Part shown: positions 10,412 to 20,572 of the stretch, piece by piece
Numbering within the stretch: the stretch's first letter is position 1
Layout: each line of letters begins with the position of its first letter
Source of the DNA: an uncultured Sphingomonadaceae bacterium
GTDB taxonomy: Bacteria; Pseudomonadota; Alphaproteobacteria; Sphingomonadales; Sphingomonadaceae
Assembly: GCA_947489315.1 (NCBI GenBank)
Contig: CANLCX010000001.1
Location: 871,501 to 935,500, forward strand
Length of the DNA stretch: 64,000 bases
Direction: 5' to 3'
Program-made: the position numbers and the translations under genes
Notes under the pieces: model-generated
Told to the model about the DNA's origin: nothing
What the model saw: only the letters and a program-made list of their open reading frames with translations
Database searches by the model: none

Positions 10412-11091
10412 GGGTTTTGATTGTTGAGGATGATCCTCGTGTGGGCGACTTTATCAGCCGGGGCCTGCGTTCGGAGGGCTATGCGGTGACCCTGATCGAC
10501 AATGGCATGGCCGGGTATAAGGAGGCACAGGCTAATGATTATAATGTCGTGATTCTAGATCTGATGCTGCCGGACATGTCGGGAACCCAGATTTGTCAGG
10601 CACTGCGCAGTGAGGGCAATGCAACACCCATCATGATGCTGACCGCAATGGATTCGATGAACGACAAGATTACCGGTCTGCGCATGGGCGCAGATGACTA
10701 TATGACCAAGCCCTTTTCATTTGACGAGCTGGTCGCCCGAATAGAGGCGCTGGGGCGGCGTTCGATCGGCTATAGCGAAGGGGACAGCGTGCTTGAGGTC
10801 GCTGATCTGAAATTTGACCTTAAAGCGGTGCGCGTATGGTGCTGTGGCGACGAGCTGACATTAACCGACAAAGAGCTAGCGATTTTGGAATTGTTGATGC
10901 GGGAGCCCGGCGATCTATTCAGCCGTGAACGGATATTAAGCAATGTCTGGGGCATGCATACCGATCCGCTGACCAATGTTGTCGATGTCTATATCGCCAA
11001 ACTACGCAAGAAAATCGATTGCGATCGAGGGCAGCCGCTCATCGAGACGGTGCGCGGCCGGGGGTACCGGCTTTCCAAGCCAAGCACCTGA
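10408..11091 (+). CDS. OmpR-family DNA-binding response regulator
   Basis: MRVLIVEDDPRVGDFISRGLRSEGY; VVILDLMLPDMSG; winged-helix C-terminus; 4-bp overlap with the upstream kinase. Confidence 0.93.
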   Translation: MRVLIVEDDPRVGDFISRGLRSEGYAVTLIDNGMAGYKEAQANDYNVVILDLMLPDMSGTQICQALRSEGNATPIMMLTAMDSMNDKITGLRMGADDYMTKPFSFDELVARIEALGRRSIGYSEGDSVLEVADLKFDLKAVRVWCCGDELTLTDKELAILELLMREPGDLFSRERILSNVWGMHTDPLTNVVDVYIAKLRKKIDCDRGQPLIETVRGRGYRLSKPST

Positions 11092-11134
11092 AATATTCTA
11101 AATGTAATTCGACGAAAATAGTGAGGGAAGACTC

Positions 11135-11956
11135 ATGCCTAAAATCCTGTCTCGACGCCATTATTTGCCCCGCATCTGCACATCGCTTGGCCTGATCGGT
11201 TCAGTCGCTCTCGTCCCGCAACAAGCGGTTGCATCAAACCCGGAAGACGAATTTGATGGGCAGGAAATTCTCTTCCTCTTGGAGGAAGCGTATACGCAGG
11301 AAAAGAGCGAATGGCAGATTGGCGCTTCGCTGAGTCAAAGCCTCGAAGGCCCGGATGAAAGAGGGTGGGAGCTGGAGGTTGAATATGGTTTTACCGACCG
11401 CTTGCAGTTTTTTGTCGAACTGCCAATAGTCGATGGCCCCTTTAATAGCGGCGGCATGGGTGATCCCGAAATCGGTTTGGATTATGCGATTTTGAAAGAT
11501 ACCGGCAGAAGCACTCCGGAATTTACCGTCGGGGCTGCAATCACTTTGCCGGTCGGCGACAATGAAAACGGTCCCGGCAACGGCGGTGTCGGCTATCAAC
11601 TAAGCGCCCGGGTCAGCAAAGCGCTCGCGCCCGATATATTCATTCATGGCCTGGCAGAATATGAAGCGGTCCCCAATGCGCGTCAGGATGGTGCAGACCT
11701 ATCTCTGCGCGAATATAGTTTCGGTGCTGGATTTGCGTATGCGCCGATTGATAATCTGTTTCTCGTCAGCGAATATCTCTGGGCAAAGGAGAGACAAAAA
11801 GAGGGCGGGTTTGTTGAGAGGGAAATTGAACAATATCTGTCCATTGGCGCAACCTACGAATTTGAAAACGATATCTCCATTGGCCTTGGCGCAGCTGTCG
11901 GCTTAAATGAAAATAGCCTTTCCCAGTTGTTCTTGCTTACACAGTGGGAATTCTAG
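11135..11956 (+). CDS. Outer-membrane beta-barrel/transporter-like protein
   Basis: Signal peptide, alternating beta-strand pattern, C-terminal LLTQWEF. Confidence 0.6.
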   Translation: MPKILSRRHYLPRICTSLGLIGSVALVPQQAVASNPEDEFDGQEILFLLEEAYTQEKSEWQIGASLSQSLEGPDERGWELEVEYGFTDRLQFFVELPIVDGPFNSGGMGDPEIGLDYAILKDTGRSTPEFTVGAAITLPVGDNENGPGNGGVGYQLSARVSKALAPDIFIHGLAEYEAVPNARQDGADLSLREYSFGAGFAYAPIDNLFLVSEYLWAKERQKEGGFVEREIEQYLSIGATYEFENDISIGLGAAVGLNENSLSQLFLLTQWEF

Positions 11957-12089
11957 ACTGTTCATTTGAATGCATGAAAAACAACGCAAAAAATCGACCA
12001 TCAACACGCGACACATTGTCCGACAGGAATCGCGGTAATTGAATATTTTGAATGCGTTCTGAGGATATTGCAGACATAACGCCAGTGTC

Positions 12090-12119
12090 CGCTATGGGCG
12101 CAAAAGCGGACATTAGAAT
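12090..12119. repeat. Dispersed hairpin-forming repeat, copy 1 (cgctatgggcgcaaaagcggacattagaat)
   Basis: 29/30 identity with 21605..21634; includes most of hairpin tgtccgct-atgggcgcaaa-agcggaca (12086..12112). Confidence 0.75.
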
Positions 12120-12228
12120 TTTCCATCGAATTCCCTTTCTACTTTGATCGATTTTAGCTCAGATCGAATAAAATCCAACGGAATATTAGTCTAGTTAGTA
12201 GCCACACCGCAGATATGTAATGAGTTCA

Positions 12229-12837
12229 TTACTTCGTCGAAAACTCATGCGAAACGGATGGGAAAGTCGGTAAAAGTTGATATAGTGTTTCATTGATCAT
12301 AGGTGCATGTAACGCCGTTTTTAATGGTAGTATTGCACTATCATGTGTCAGGCTTTTACCTGCATCAGCTGAATGGGACATCAATGACAAAGCTTCTTCA
12401 ATCAAGATTGCATATTCCATGCGGGAACTCATTGTGGACACTCTATTCCCTTTTTTCGGATCATTCAGAAATTCAACCCTACCTGAAAGAAGCGTTCCAT
12501 CGCCGGATGATGTTGGCTGCAACTCGAAATTTATACGAGTAATTGTTTCTTCTTCGTAGAAGGCCGAAAAGCTTAATGTTTGATTGTGCTTTCCATTCTT
12601 AACAAGTTTACCTCCAAAGGTTTCCAGCTTATCCCTCTTCATCGGAGGGCTGCCGTCAATAGCCATTAAAGCCGCGTAAACCTCTTGTACTGGTCGATTA
12701 ATTTCTTCAGCAAAGCGATCACTAATCCTGATTTCTTGAACGATAGGATCATCGGGATAGCTGTCCCAGAATAATAAGCTTGCCGCTACAAAACCGACAA
12801 GGACAGTAATACTCAAGGTTCCTGTTAATATTTTCAC
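12229..12837 (-). CDS. Hypothetical membrane-anchored protein
   Basis: N-terminal TM segment ITVLVGFVAASLLFW; intact ORF. Confidence 0.6.
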   Translation of the reverse strand: MKILTGTLSITVLVGFVAASLLFWDSYPDDPIVQEIRISDRFAEEINRPVQEVYAALMAIDGSPPMKRDKLETFGGKLVKNGKHNQTLSFSAFYEEETITRINFELQPTSSGDGTLLSGRVEFLNDPKKGNRVSTMSSRMEYAILIEEALSLMSHSADAGKSLTHDSAILPLKTALHAPMINETLYQLLPTFPSVSHEFSTK

Positions 12838-13532
12838 TAATTTACCCCTTCTAAAGACTTAGATGCGATATTTTTTATAAGAAACAGTTAAGCGTTGAAT
12901 TGGTTCTAAATGCGAATTGTCGAAGAAACAGAATATGCGATTAAAGTTGATGAGAGGGTTTTTAGGGAGTTTTAAGTGCAAACAGACATCGATCTTGATC
13001 GAGCCTTTGCTGCTGGAATAATTCTTCTGGCTTTTTCGTGGGGATGGACGCCTATGCGGAGAGGCTTACTAGGTTATTTACCACTAGGTATTGCTGCGCA
13101 ACTACCACGGGCAAAAACTAGTCCTGCCGGCCAGCGTCCAACACGTCGACATCTTGAATTGGCTTTGCGAAAGAGATTTAGAAATCGCGGAAACAATCGC
13201 CCAGAAAATCCATATTCGTCGGATAGCTAGCGTCCGCTTTCGGGGCCAAAGATCGCAACGGCCACGTCGGCTTGTTTTTCCTGTGACAAGATACACAGCT
13301 GATTATCGCTGGCAATCGGCATACGTATCACTGCGTATTGAAAGGTCTCGTCCGGTGTGCGAAATGTTTCGGTAGCAGCATCGGTACAGTGAATGGCCGA
13401 ACCTGCGGGAGACGAACATGACGGCTACAGGGCCCTCACAATCGCTTGCAAATTTCAAAACTATCTTTGCAGCATTGGCTAACCATATTGCAGAAATGAC
13501 GTCATGAACCTGACCCAAATAGGTTTGTTCAA

Positions 13533-14939
13533 ATGACCAAGAGCTTTGGAATAGCTGGCTTATTATTATGCGCGTTACTGTTGTGGGCGGTTCCCGGTTC
13601 AACTCAGCGTAGCCCTTCAGCGCTGGTGCTCCATGTCGATGGCGCAATTGGCCCCGCGTCTTCGGACTATGTTGCTAAGGGCATCGCAAAAGCTGCCGAA
13701 GAAAAATCTCCCATGGTCATCATCCGGATGGATACGCCAGGTGGTCTGGACAGCTCCATGCGCGAGATTATCAAGGAAATTCTGGGCGCTCCGATTCCGA
13801 TCATCACTTACGTTAGCCCAAGCGGCGCGCGAGCGGCCAGCGCAGGCACATATATCTTATTTGCGAGCCATATAGCAGCAATGGCACCGGGCACTAATCT
13901 CGGGGCGGCAACGCCTGTCCAGATTGGCGGTGGCAGCCCTTTGTCGCCGCCATCGGACCAAGACGGCCCGGACAATGAGACGGAGCCCAAGGCAGAAGAC
14001 GCGAGCGCATCAAAGGCTGTGAACGATTCGGTTGCCTATATCCGGTCGCTCGCAGAATTAAGAGGGCGCAATGCCGATTGGGCGGAGTCGGCAGTCCGAG
14101 CCTCAGCTAGCCTGTCGGCAAATGCCGCCCTGAACGAAAATGTCGTTGATCTGACGGCACGTGACATGAACGAACTTATGGTCAAGCTTCATGGCCGGAA
14201 GGTCTCGGTGAATGGTTCCGATGTTATACTTGATACGCAGAATCTGTCCCGCATCGACATTCTGCCCAACTGGCGCACCAAGCTCCTCGGGGCGATAACC
14301 AATCCAAATATCGCGCTAATTTTCATGATGATCGGCATATACGGGTTGCTGTTCGAGTTCATGAATCCCGGCGCGCTTTATCCGGGAACGATCGGAGCCG
14401 TGTGTCTGATCGTCGGGCTCTATGCGCTGGCGGCACTGCCCGTAAACTATGCTGGAATTGCTCTCATAATACTCGGAATTGCGCTGATGATCGGCGAGGC
14501 GTTTTCGCCATCGTTCGGGATATTGGGAGTAGGAGGCATAATTGCCTTCATTTTTGGGGCGACGATCTTGATCGATACCGACGTTCCCCAATTCCAGATC
14601 AGTTGGCCCTTGCTCGCCTCGCTGGCAATTATCAGCTTGGCATTTGTGGTTCTTGTTGCCCGCTTGGCGTTCACCTCGCACCGGCGAGCGGTTGTCAGCG
14701 GAAGAGAGGAGATGATCGGAAAAATTGGAATAGTAGACGATTGGACCGGAAACCGGGGACATATAATCGTCCATAGCGAGAGATGGCGTGCTGCCAGCGC
14801 AAATGCTCTCGATAAAGGTCAACAGATCCGCGTCATCGGAATACGCGGCTTAACGCTGAACGTTGAGCCTGAATATGTTGCCACGACAGCTTACAACGCA
14901 CCCCCAACGATGGAGACTAAAAATGCAAACATGGACTGA
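13533..14939 (+). CDS. NfeD family protein (ClpP-class serine protease plus NfeD membrane domain)
   Basis: [54 protein letters not shown]; multiple TM helices. Confidence 0.92.
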   Translation: MTKSFGIAGLLLCALLLWAVPGSTQRSPSALVLHVDGAIGPASSDYVAKGIAKAAEEKSPMVIIRMDTPGGLDSSMREIIKEILGAPIPIITYVSPSGARAASAGTYILFASHIAAMAPGTNLGAATPVQIGGGSPLSPPSDQDGPDNETEPKAEDASASKAVNDSVAYIRSLAELRGRNADWAESAVRASASLSANAALNENVVDLTARDMNELMVKLHGRKVSVNGSDVILDTQNLSRIDILPNWRTKLLGAITNPNIALIFMMIGIYGLLFEFMNPGALYPGTIGAVCLIVGLYALAALPVNYAGIALIILGIALMIGEAFSPSFGILGVGGIIAFIFGATILIDTDVPQFQISWPLLASLAIISLAFVVLVARLAFTSHRRAVVSGREEMIGKIGIVDDWTGNRGHIIVHSERWRAASANALDKGQQIRVIGIRGLTLNVEPEYVATTAYNAPPTMETKNANMD

Positions 14940-15711
14940 TCTGGCTTTTCTCATTGCTGCAATCGGTTTCGGGCTCGTGTTTCTTGGTGCCGCAATCAAA
15001 ATTTTGCGCGAATATGAACGCGGTGTCGTCTTCACGCTCGGACGGTTTACCGGAGTCAAGGGACCCGGTCTTATTATACTCATACCTTTTATCCAACAGA
15101 TGGTGCGCATGGATATGAGGACCTTGGTGCTGGATGTTCCAACGCAGGATGTCATTTCGCGTGACAACGTTTCGGTTCGTGTAAACGCCGTCATTTATTT
15201 TCGGGTGATAGACCCTGAGCGGGCGATCATTCAGGTCGAAAAATTTATGGAAGCGACAAGCGAACTTGCACAAACAACGCTGCGTTCTGTGCTCGGCAAA
15301 CACGAGCTCGACGAGATGCTTTCGGAGCGTGATAAGCTCAACGAGGATCTGCAGGAGATTTTGGATACGCAAACTGATGCATGGGGAATCAAGGTGGCGA
15401 ACGTCGAGATCAAGCATGTTGATATCGACGAATCAATGGTCCGCGCCATTGCCCGTCAGGCCGAAGCCGAACGTGAACGGCGGGCAAAGGTTATCAATGC
15501 CGAGGGTGAACAGCAGGCAGCGCAAAAACTGTTTGAAGCCGCCGAGATACTGGCGCAGCGGCCCGAGGCGATGCAGTTGCGTTATCTCTCAACATTGAAT
15601 GTCATTGCGAACGAACGAAGCTCAACCATTGTCTTCCCTTTCCCCATGGATTTGAGGGATTTTTTGGGCACGGGTGCCAAGGTTAAGAGCAAGGCCAGTA
15701 CGCAGGGATGA
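14923..15711 (+). CDS. Slipin/SPFH-band 7 domain protein
   Basis: [49 protein letters not shown]. Confidence 0.95.
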   Translation: MQTWTDLAFLIAAIGFGLVFLGAAIKILREYERGVVFTLGRFTGVKGPGLIILIPFIQQMVRMDMRTLVLDVPTQDVISRDNVSVRVNAVIYFRVIDPERAIIQVEKFMEATSELAQTTLRSVLGKHELDEMLSERDKLNEDLQEILDTQTDAWGIKVANVEIKHVDIDESMVRAIARQAEAERERRAKVINAEGEQQAAQKLFEAAEILAQRPEAMQLRYLSTLNVIANERSSTIVFPFPMDLRDFLGTGAKVKSKASTQG

Positions 15712-15951
15712 CGAGTCACAAGATAGCTGTCATTACTAGCCGCCGAGCTTTCCAGTCTACCGGCCATTACGGACGGAACCGTCTGCCCAATGCTGGGTGT
15801 TGATCGAAGCCGTCAGCTATACGCTCATGTCCAATAAAGGAAAGCAGATCGGACGCCAAACGGGAGCTTTGCCAAAAACCACAATCATTCAGTGGCCCAG
15901 AAAAGCGCTGTCATTGATCTGATCACGGCCAGAAAAGGGAATGGTACCATA

Positions 15952-17514
15952 ATGTCCGATAGGCCCAACCAGCGGGAAGCCAGCGAACAGGCAGAAGTCA
16001 TTGCATTTCTCGCTGATGCACAGACATATGGCGAGATGGGAGACGTGACACGGATCGACACGCATATCTCCCATGTTTTTCTGGTTGGTGATCAGGCCTT
16101 TAAACTCAAACGGGCAATCAAACTCCGCTATGTCGATTTTTCAACTCCGGAAAAGCGGCACGAAGCCTGTTTGACGGAATTGCGCCTTAATCGCCGAACC
16201 GCACCGGAAATCTATCAGGATGTCCGCAGTATAAATCGCTCTTTTGATGGAACCATCGGTTTTGAAGCGGGAAAACCAATAGACTGGTTGGTTGTCATGC
16301 GGCGCTTTGACCAGGATAGCTTGCTCGAAGCGGTTGCGGAGCGCGGAGAACTGACTGCGCCGCTAGTTGATCAACTAGCCGATATCATTGCAAGCTTCCA
16401 CGGTTCGCTTGAGCCGCTTTCCACCTACGATGGTAGCTCGAAAATCGCTGAAGTGATTCATGAAAACAGACAATGTATGCTCGACCATGCGCCCGAGATT
16501 TTCTCAAAATCAGAATCCGAAAAACTCCTCCATCAAAGCAAAGAACTGCTTTCATCGATTGCGCCGCTGCTCGATCGCCGAGCCAAACAGGGTCATGTCC
16601 GGCGTTGCCACGGCGACCTGCACCTCGCAAATATCTGTCTTTGGAAGGACGTTCCCACGCTGTTCGACTGTCTTGAATTCAACGAGGATCTGGCCACCAT
16701 TGATGTGCTATATGACCTTGCATTTCTCCTGATGGACCTTTGGCAAAAGGGACTACACGTTCAGGCCAACGAGCTGTTCAACCGTTATCTCTATATGAAT
16801 GAACAGGGGGATGGAGTGTCAACTTTGCCTCTGTTCCTCTCCATGCGTGCTACAATACGGGCGCATGTCTATGCCCACCAAGCGAATCTCCAAGCAAATG
16901 ACAAACGTCATCAACTCATTGAAAAGGCAAAAGCATATCTTAGGATGGCGTTCGAATTTCTGGATGCGACACGGCCTCAGCTTGTCGCGATTGGCGGCTT
17001 GAGCGGTACCGGAAAATCGACGACATCCAGGGTGATTGCTCCTGAACTTGGTTCTCCCATCGGTGCCCGACTTTTGCGTACCGACATATTACGCAAACGC
17101 ATATTTGGTGTTTCACCGGAGACGCCTCTTTCCCCCGAAGGTTATAGTCCAGCGCAGAGTGAACGTGTTTACGCTACACTTTTTAAGGAAGTTGAAACCG
17201 CGCTCAAATCCGGTTTGACAGTCATTGTCGATGGTGTTTTGGCCAGCCAATCCGAGCGGCAACAAATTGAAGCCATTGCCAAGCGATGCAATGTGCCATT
17301 TACCGGAATTTGGTTGGAGGCTCCGCTGGAAAAGTTGCAGAGCCGCGTAGATAATCGCTTAGGCGACGCCTCGGACGCAGATAGCAGCGTGGTGGAGCGC
17401 CAGTTTGGTTACGACATTGGTGATCTAGGCAATTGGCAAATCGTGGATAGCAGCGGTGGGTTGGATCAGGTCGCCAGGGCAGTGCGGTCGCTTCTGTCAA
17501 AAACAATATGTTGA
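15952..17514 (+). CDS. AAA family ATPase/aminoglycoside phosphotransferase-like bifunctional protein
   Basis: THISHVFLVGDQAFKLKRAIKLRYVDFS; RRCHGDLHLANICL; kinase P-loop GGLSGTGKSTTSRVIA. Confidence 0.88.
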   Translation: MSDRPNQREASEQAEVIAFLADAQTYGEMGDVTRIDTHISHVFLVGDQAFKLKRAIKLRYVDFSTPEKRHEACLTELRLNRRTAPEIYQDVRSINRSFDGTIGFEAGKPIDWLVVMRRFDQDSLLEAVAERGELTAPLVDQLADIIASFHGSLEPLSTYDGSSKIAEVIHENRQCMLDHAPEIFSKSESEKLLHQSKELLSSIAPLLDRRAKQGHVRRCHGDLHLANICLWKDVPTLFDCLEFNEDLATIDVLYDLAFLLMDLWQKGLHVQANELFNRYLYMNEQGDGVSTLPLFLSMRATIRAHVYAHQANLQANDKRHQLIEKAKAYLRMAFEFLDATRPQLVAIGGLSGTGKSTTSRVIAPELGSPIGARLLRTDILRKRIFGVSPETPLSPEGYSPAQSERVYATLFKEVETALKSGLTVIVDGVLASQSERQQIEAIAKRCNVPFTGIWLEAPLEKLQSRVDNRLGDASDADSSVVERQFGYDIGDLGNWQIVDSSGGLDQVARAVRSLLSKTIC

Positions 17515-17599
17515 AAAGCCAATTCAACCAATATGGCCTGCCGGATATGATGCTTTAGCGCGCACTGTTCATAGGTAGATTACGAGGTTAGCCCACAAA

Positions 17600-18391
17600 G
17601 TGAGGTTGCATGTGGAGCACATGAGGATTCCTAGATTATTGAACGCGGACAATGGCCTTGCGGGACCGCACAAGGGTTTGTCCGTTGTTTCCATTGCCAA
17701 ATCCTTCGGCAAACGTCCGGTCCTTAAGGATATCTCTCTGAAAGTTGATCACGCAGAGGTCGTTGGGCTGCTTGGCCGCGACGGCGCGGGCAAAACGGTC
17801 ACTTTCTTTTCAATCCTCGGACTGATCAAACTGGATTTTGGTCGCATCTTAATCGACGGCGAAGACATCACAAAACTGCCACTGGACCGGCGCGCCCGGC
17901 TTGGTCTGGGTTACTTGCCACAAGAAGCCTCGATTTTCCGAGGCCTCACGGTGGCGCAAAATATCATGGTAGTACTCGAACAGTTTGAGCCAGATGCGGT
18001 CGCTCGTGAAGCAAGGCTCAATACACTCCTCACCGAGTTTCGTATCAGCTATGTGCGCGACACCCCGGCTAGGGCTTTGTCTGGAGGGGAACGGCGACGT
18101 TGCGAGATTGCACGGGCGATGGCAGCGCAGCCGTCGATCATGCTGCTGGACGAACCCTTTGCTGGCATTGACCCGATGTCAGTCGTTGATATCAAGAATA
18201 TGATTGTCGACCTGAAAAGCCACAATATCGGGATATTGATAACCGATCAGAATGTTCACGAGATGGTTGAACTGGTGGATCGCGTCTATGTGATTCACGA
18301 GGGGGTGGTTGTGTTCCAAGGCAATCCCAAGGAAATGCTCGCGGATCATGAAGTGAGAGACATCTACTTGGGTGAAGAGTTCTCCCACTAG
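17600..18391 (+). CDS. LptB-like ABC transporter ATP-binding protein
   Basis: GLLGRDGAGKTVTFFSILGLI; GYLPQEASIFRGLTVAQNIMVVLE; LSGGERRRCEIARAMA; LLDEPFAGIDPMSV. Confidence 0.88.
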   Translation: MRLHVEHMRIPRLLNADNGLAGPHKGLSVVSIAKSFGKRPVLKDISLKVDHAEVVGLLGRDGAGKTVTFFSILGLIKLDFGRILIDGEDITKLPLDRRARLGLGYLPQEASIFRGLTVAQNIMVVLEQFEPDAVAREARLNTLLTEFRISYVRDTPARALSGGERRRCEIARAMAAQPSIMLLDEPFAGIDPMSVVDIKNMIVDLKSHNIGILITDQNVHEMVELVDRVYVIHEGVVVFQGNPKEMLADHEVRDIYLGEEFSH

Positions 18392-18624
18392 CCAAAATCA
18401 TGGTCTCATTCTGCCCACGAGACCATTGCCTGCTACGTAGATTCCACGACTGCGAGACATAGTGATTACCGCTATTCTGAAGCAATATACCGAACAACGG
18501 CTAAAACTGAAAACAAGGGGCGAGATGCCAGCGTTTGGCAGTGTGATTGCGCATGACCGCGCTGCACTGGAACTGACGGCACATCAATGAAGTTGCAGAT
18601 ACACTAACACTAACATTGAGGATA

Positions 18625-19056
18625 ATGGAAATGAGTGCCCTAGGATTACCGATTTTCGACAAGGCCATACAGGATGCCAATATCTGGGTGAACGATATTA
18701 TGGATGAGTTGGGTTGGACCGACAAGCAGAGGGCCTTCACACTGCTGCGCGCGACGCTTCATGTACTCAGAGACCGTTTACAGTCAAATGAAAGCGCGCA
18801 TTTCGCGGCGCAACTTCCAACATTGATCCGTGGCGTCTATTTTGAAGGCTATAAACCGTCAAAGCCTACTTCTCATATCCGGCACAAAGAAGAGTTTGTG
18901 GCCGCTGTTCAGGAAGCCTTTAGGGATGACCCCATTGTCGAGCCCTTCGAAATGGTGTCGGCCGCACTGAACGTCATTGCCGATCATATATCCGAAGGCG
19001 AAATAGACGATGTAAAGGCCAGTCTGCCGAAAGAAATTCGAGATTTGTGGGATTAA
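18625..19056 (+). CDS. DUF2267 domain-containing protein
   Basis: WVNDIMDELGWTDKQRAFTLLRATLHVLRDRLQSNESAHFAAQLPTLIRGVYFEGYKP. Confidence 0.88.
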   Translation: MEMSALGLPIFDKAIQDANIWVNDIMDELGWTDKQRAFTLLRATLHVLRDRLQSNESAHFAAQLPTLIRGVYFEGYKPSKPTSHIRHKEEFVAAVQEAFRDDPIVEPFEMVSAALNVIADHISEGEIDDVKASLPKEIRDLWD

Positions 19057-19105
19057 GCTCTGCTTTCGGCGCCCATCTCCACCGATTTAAGCCAAAGGAA
19101 ATGTC

Positions 19106-19762
19106 ATGGGCCAGATAACAGTACCTTTCGAAAATCGCCGCGCTGCTGGCCGGGAACTGGCAGTTCACTTGCTCGATAAAGCGGCTGAGGATCCCGTGGT
19201 ACTGGCCCTGCCTCGCGGTGGCGTGCCAATCGCTTATGAAGTGGCAAAGGCACTGAATGCGCCGCTGGATTTGCTTATGGTTCGCAAAATCGGGGCACCG
19301 GGCTGGGCCGAATATGGCATTGGTGCGGTGGTCGATGGTTCCGATCCCCATCTGGTTCTCAATGAGGAAATTGTCCGTCAAATTGCGCCGAGCCCGGATT
19401 ATATCCGGGCCGAAATGCGCCGCCAGCTCAAAGAGATAGAACGACGCCGGTTGATCTATTGTGGCGAACGAAAATCAATTGACCTGACTGGGAGAACCAT
19501 CATCATCGTCGATGATGGGATTGCCACCGGTGGAACTGTCAAAGCGGCGTTGAAGGGTGTGAGCAAAAACAGTCCCAAGCGCATAATATTGGCGGTTCCG
19601 GTGGCGCCTCAATCAGTTATCAAGGAACTCGAAAGTGATTGTGACGCGGTCATCTGCCTGCTTGCACCTATCGACTTCGAAGCCGTCGGAAACTTCTATC
19701 ATGATTTCACGCAAACAGAGGATAGCGAGATTATCGCGCTTATGGATGATATAGGGCGATGA
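19106..19762 (+). CDS. Phosphoribosyltransferase family protein
   Basis: VLALPRGGVPIAYEVAKAL...; PRPP motif TIIIVDDGIATGGTVKAAL. Confidence 0.92.
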   Translation: MGQITVPFENRRAAGRELAVHLLDKAAEDPVVLALPRGGVPIAYEVAKALNAPLDLLMVRKIGAPGWAEYGIGAVVDGSDPHLVLNEEIVRQIAPSPDYIRAEMRRQLKEIERRRLIYCGERKSIDLTGRTIIIVDDGIATGGTVKAALKGVSKNSPKRIILAVPVAPQSVIKELESDCDAVICLLAPIDFEAVGNFYHDFTQTEDSEIIALMDDIGR

Positions 19763-19867
19763 ACCCGCCGAAGTTTAACAAAACATCCCTGCTACCAACT
19801 GCGACAAGTGAACGGGTATTTTGCCCACCGCTTTGAAATTCGCATTCTTCATGCCCGCGGGATTGCC

Positions 19868-20056
19868 CTAGCCACACCGAGATTTGGTTGCTGTAAGTAA
19901 AGCCCCTAGGGAGATTATTGTGGTGATGGAGGGAAAAGCGCCGCTCGATTGATCAAGGTTAATCTGTGATGCAACGCGACTTGTTGCAAACATAACCAGT
20001 ATCACGAAGGCCACCACGAAAATGACTTTCCAGACGATTCCGTGCTTATTGGTCAT
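19868..20056 (-). CDS. Small single-TM protein
   Basis: VIFVVAFVILVMFATSRVA; 62 aa. Confidence 0.4.
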   Translation of the reverse strand: MTNKHGIVWKVIFVVAFVILVMFATSRVASQINLDQSSGAFPSITTIISLGALLTATKSRCG

Positions 20057-20107
20057 TGCGAAAAATCCTTTGCAGTAAGAGTCGGCTTTAGAGCGTCGGA
20101 ACAGGAG

Positions 20108-20324
20108 TCACATCTCAACTAATTCGGTGTGTCCAAATCCTTTTTGTAGTCCAATGTCGAGATGACTTTTGGTTCTACCCGAAAATAACAAAGCTCCGTC
20201 GGATCGCCTCATTGGGTTCGAACTGGGCCGCTTGCGGAAATCCATCCTTGCGGATGGTCGCAATTGTTATGTCATCGACGTCATCGATAATCGAGGCTAT
20301 CTGGTCATTCAGTTTTTCGTCCAT
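20108..20324 (-). pseudogene. Pyridoxamine 5'-phosphate oxidase-family protein with internal deletion and frameshifts
   Basis: N-term MDEKLNDQIASIIDDVDDITIATIRKDGFPQA; C-term in other frames GDPTELCYFRVEPKVISTLDYK and GFGHTELVEM*; central domain missing. Confidence 0.75.
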
Positions 20325-20572
20325 GATATCCTCCAGTAGAAATACCTGTCTCCTCCAATCACCGCGTTTCGCCAATCGGGAAATCTCCGTAGGGATTTTT
20401 ACGCTGATTTACGGTAGCAGCATTGATGGCGATTTTTCCGTATTTTGCCGGTCCGGCATCGTGGAGAATACGTAATTACAACAGAGCGGGGATATTGTCT
20501 GTTGTGCCAATCTTGGTTTGAAGGGCGCAGTTTTGCTCCATCAATTCAAAAAATCTGGCATGGAGACCATAT

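Noticed and set aside
12976-13230. 84-aa plus ORF as a real gene
   Set aside because: No recognisable family, poor ribosome-binding context and surrounding sequence appears eroded.
13322-13327. TACGTA at 13322 as part of the same regulon
   Set aside because: About 210 bp upstream of the NfeD gene in unclear sequence, inside a possible gene remnant; position unlike the other sites.
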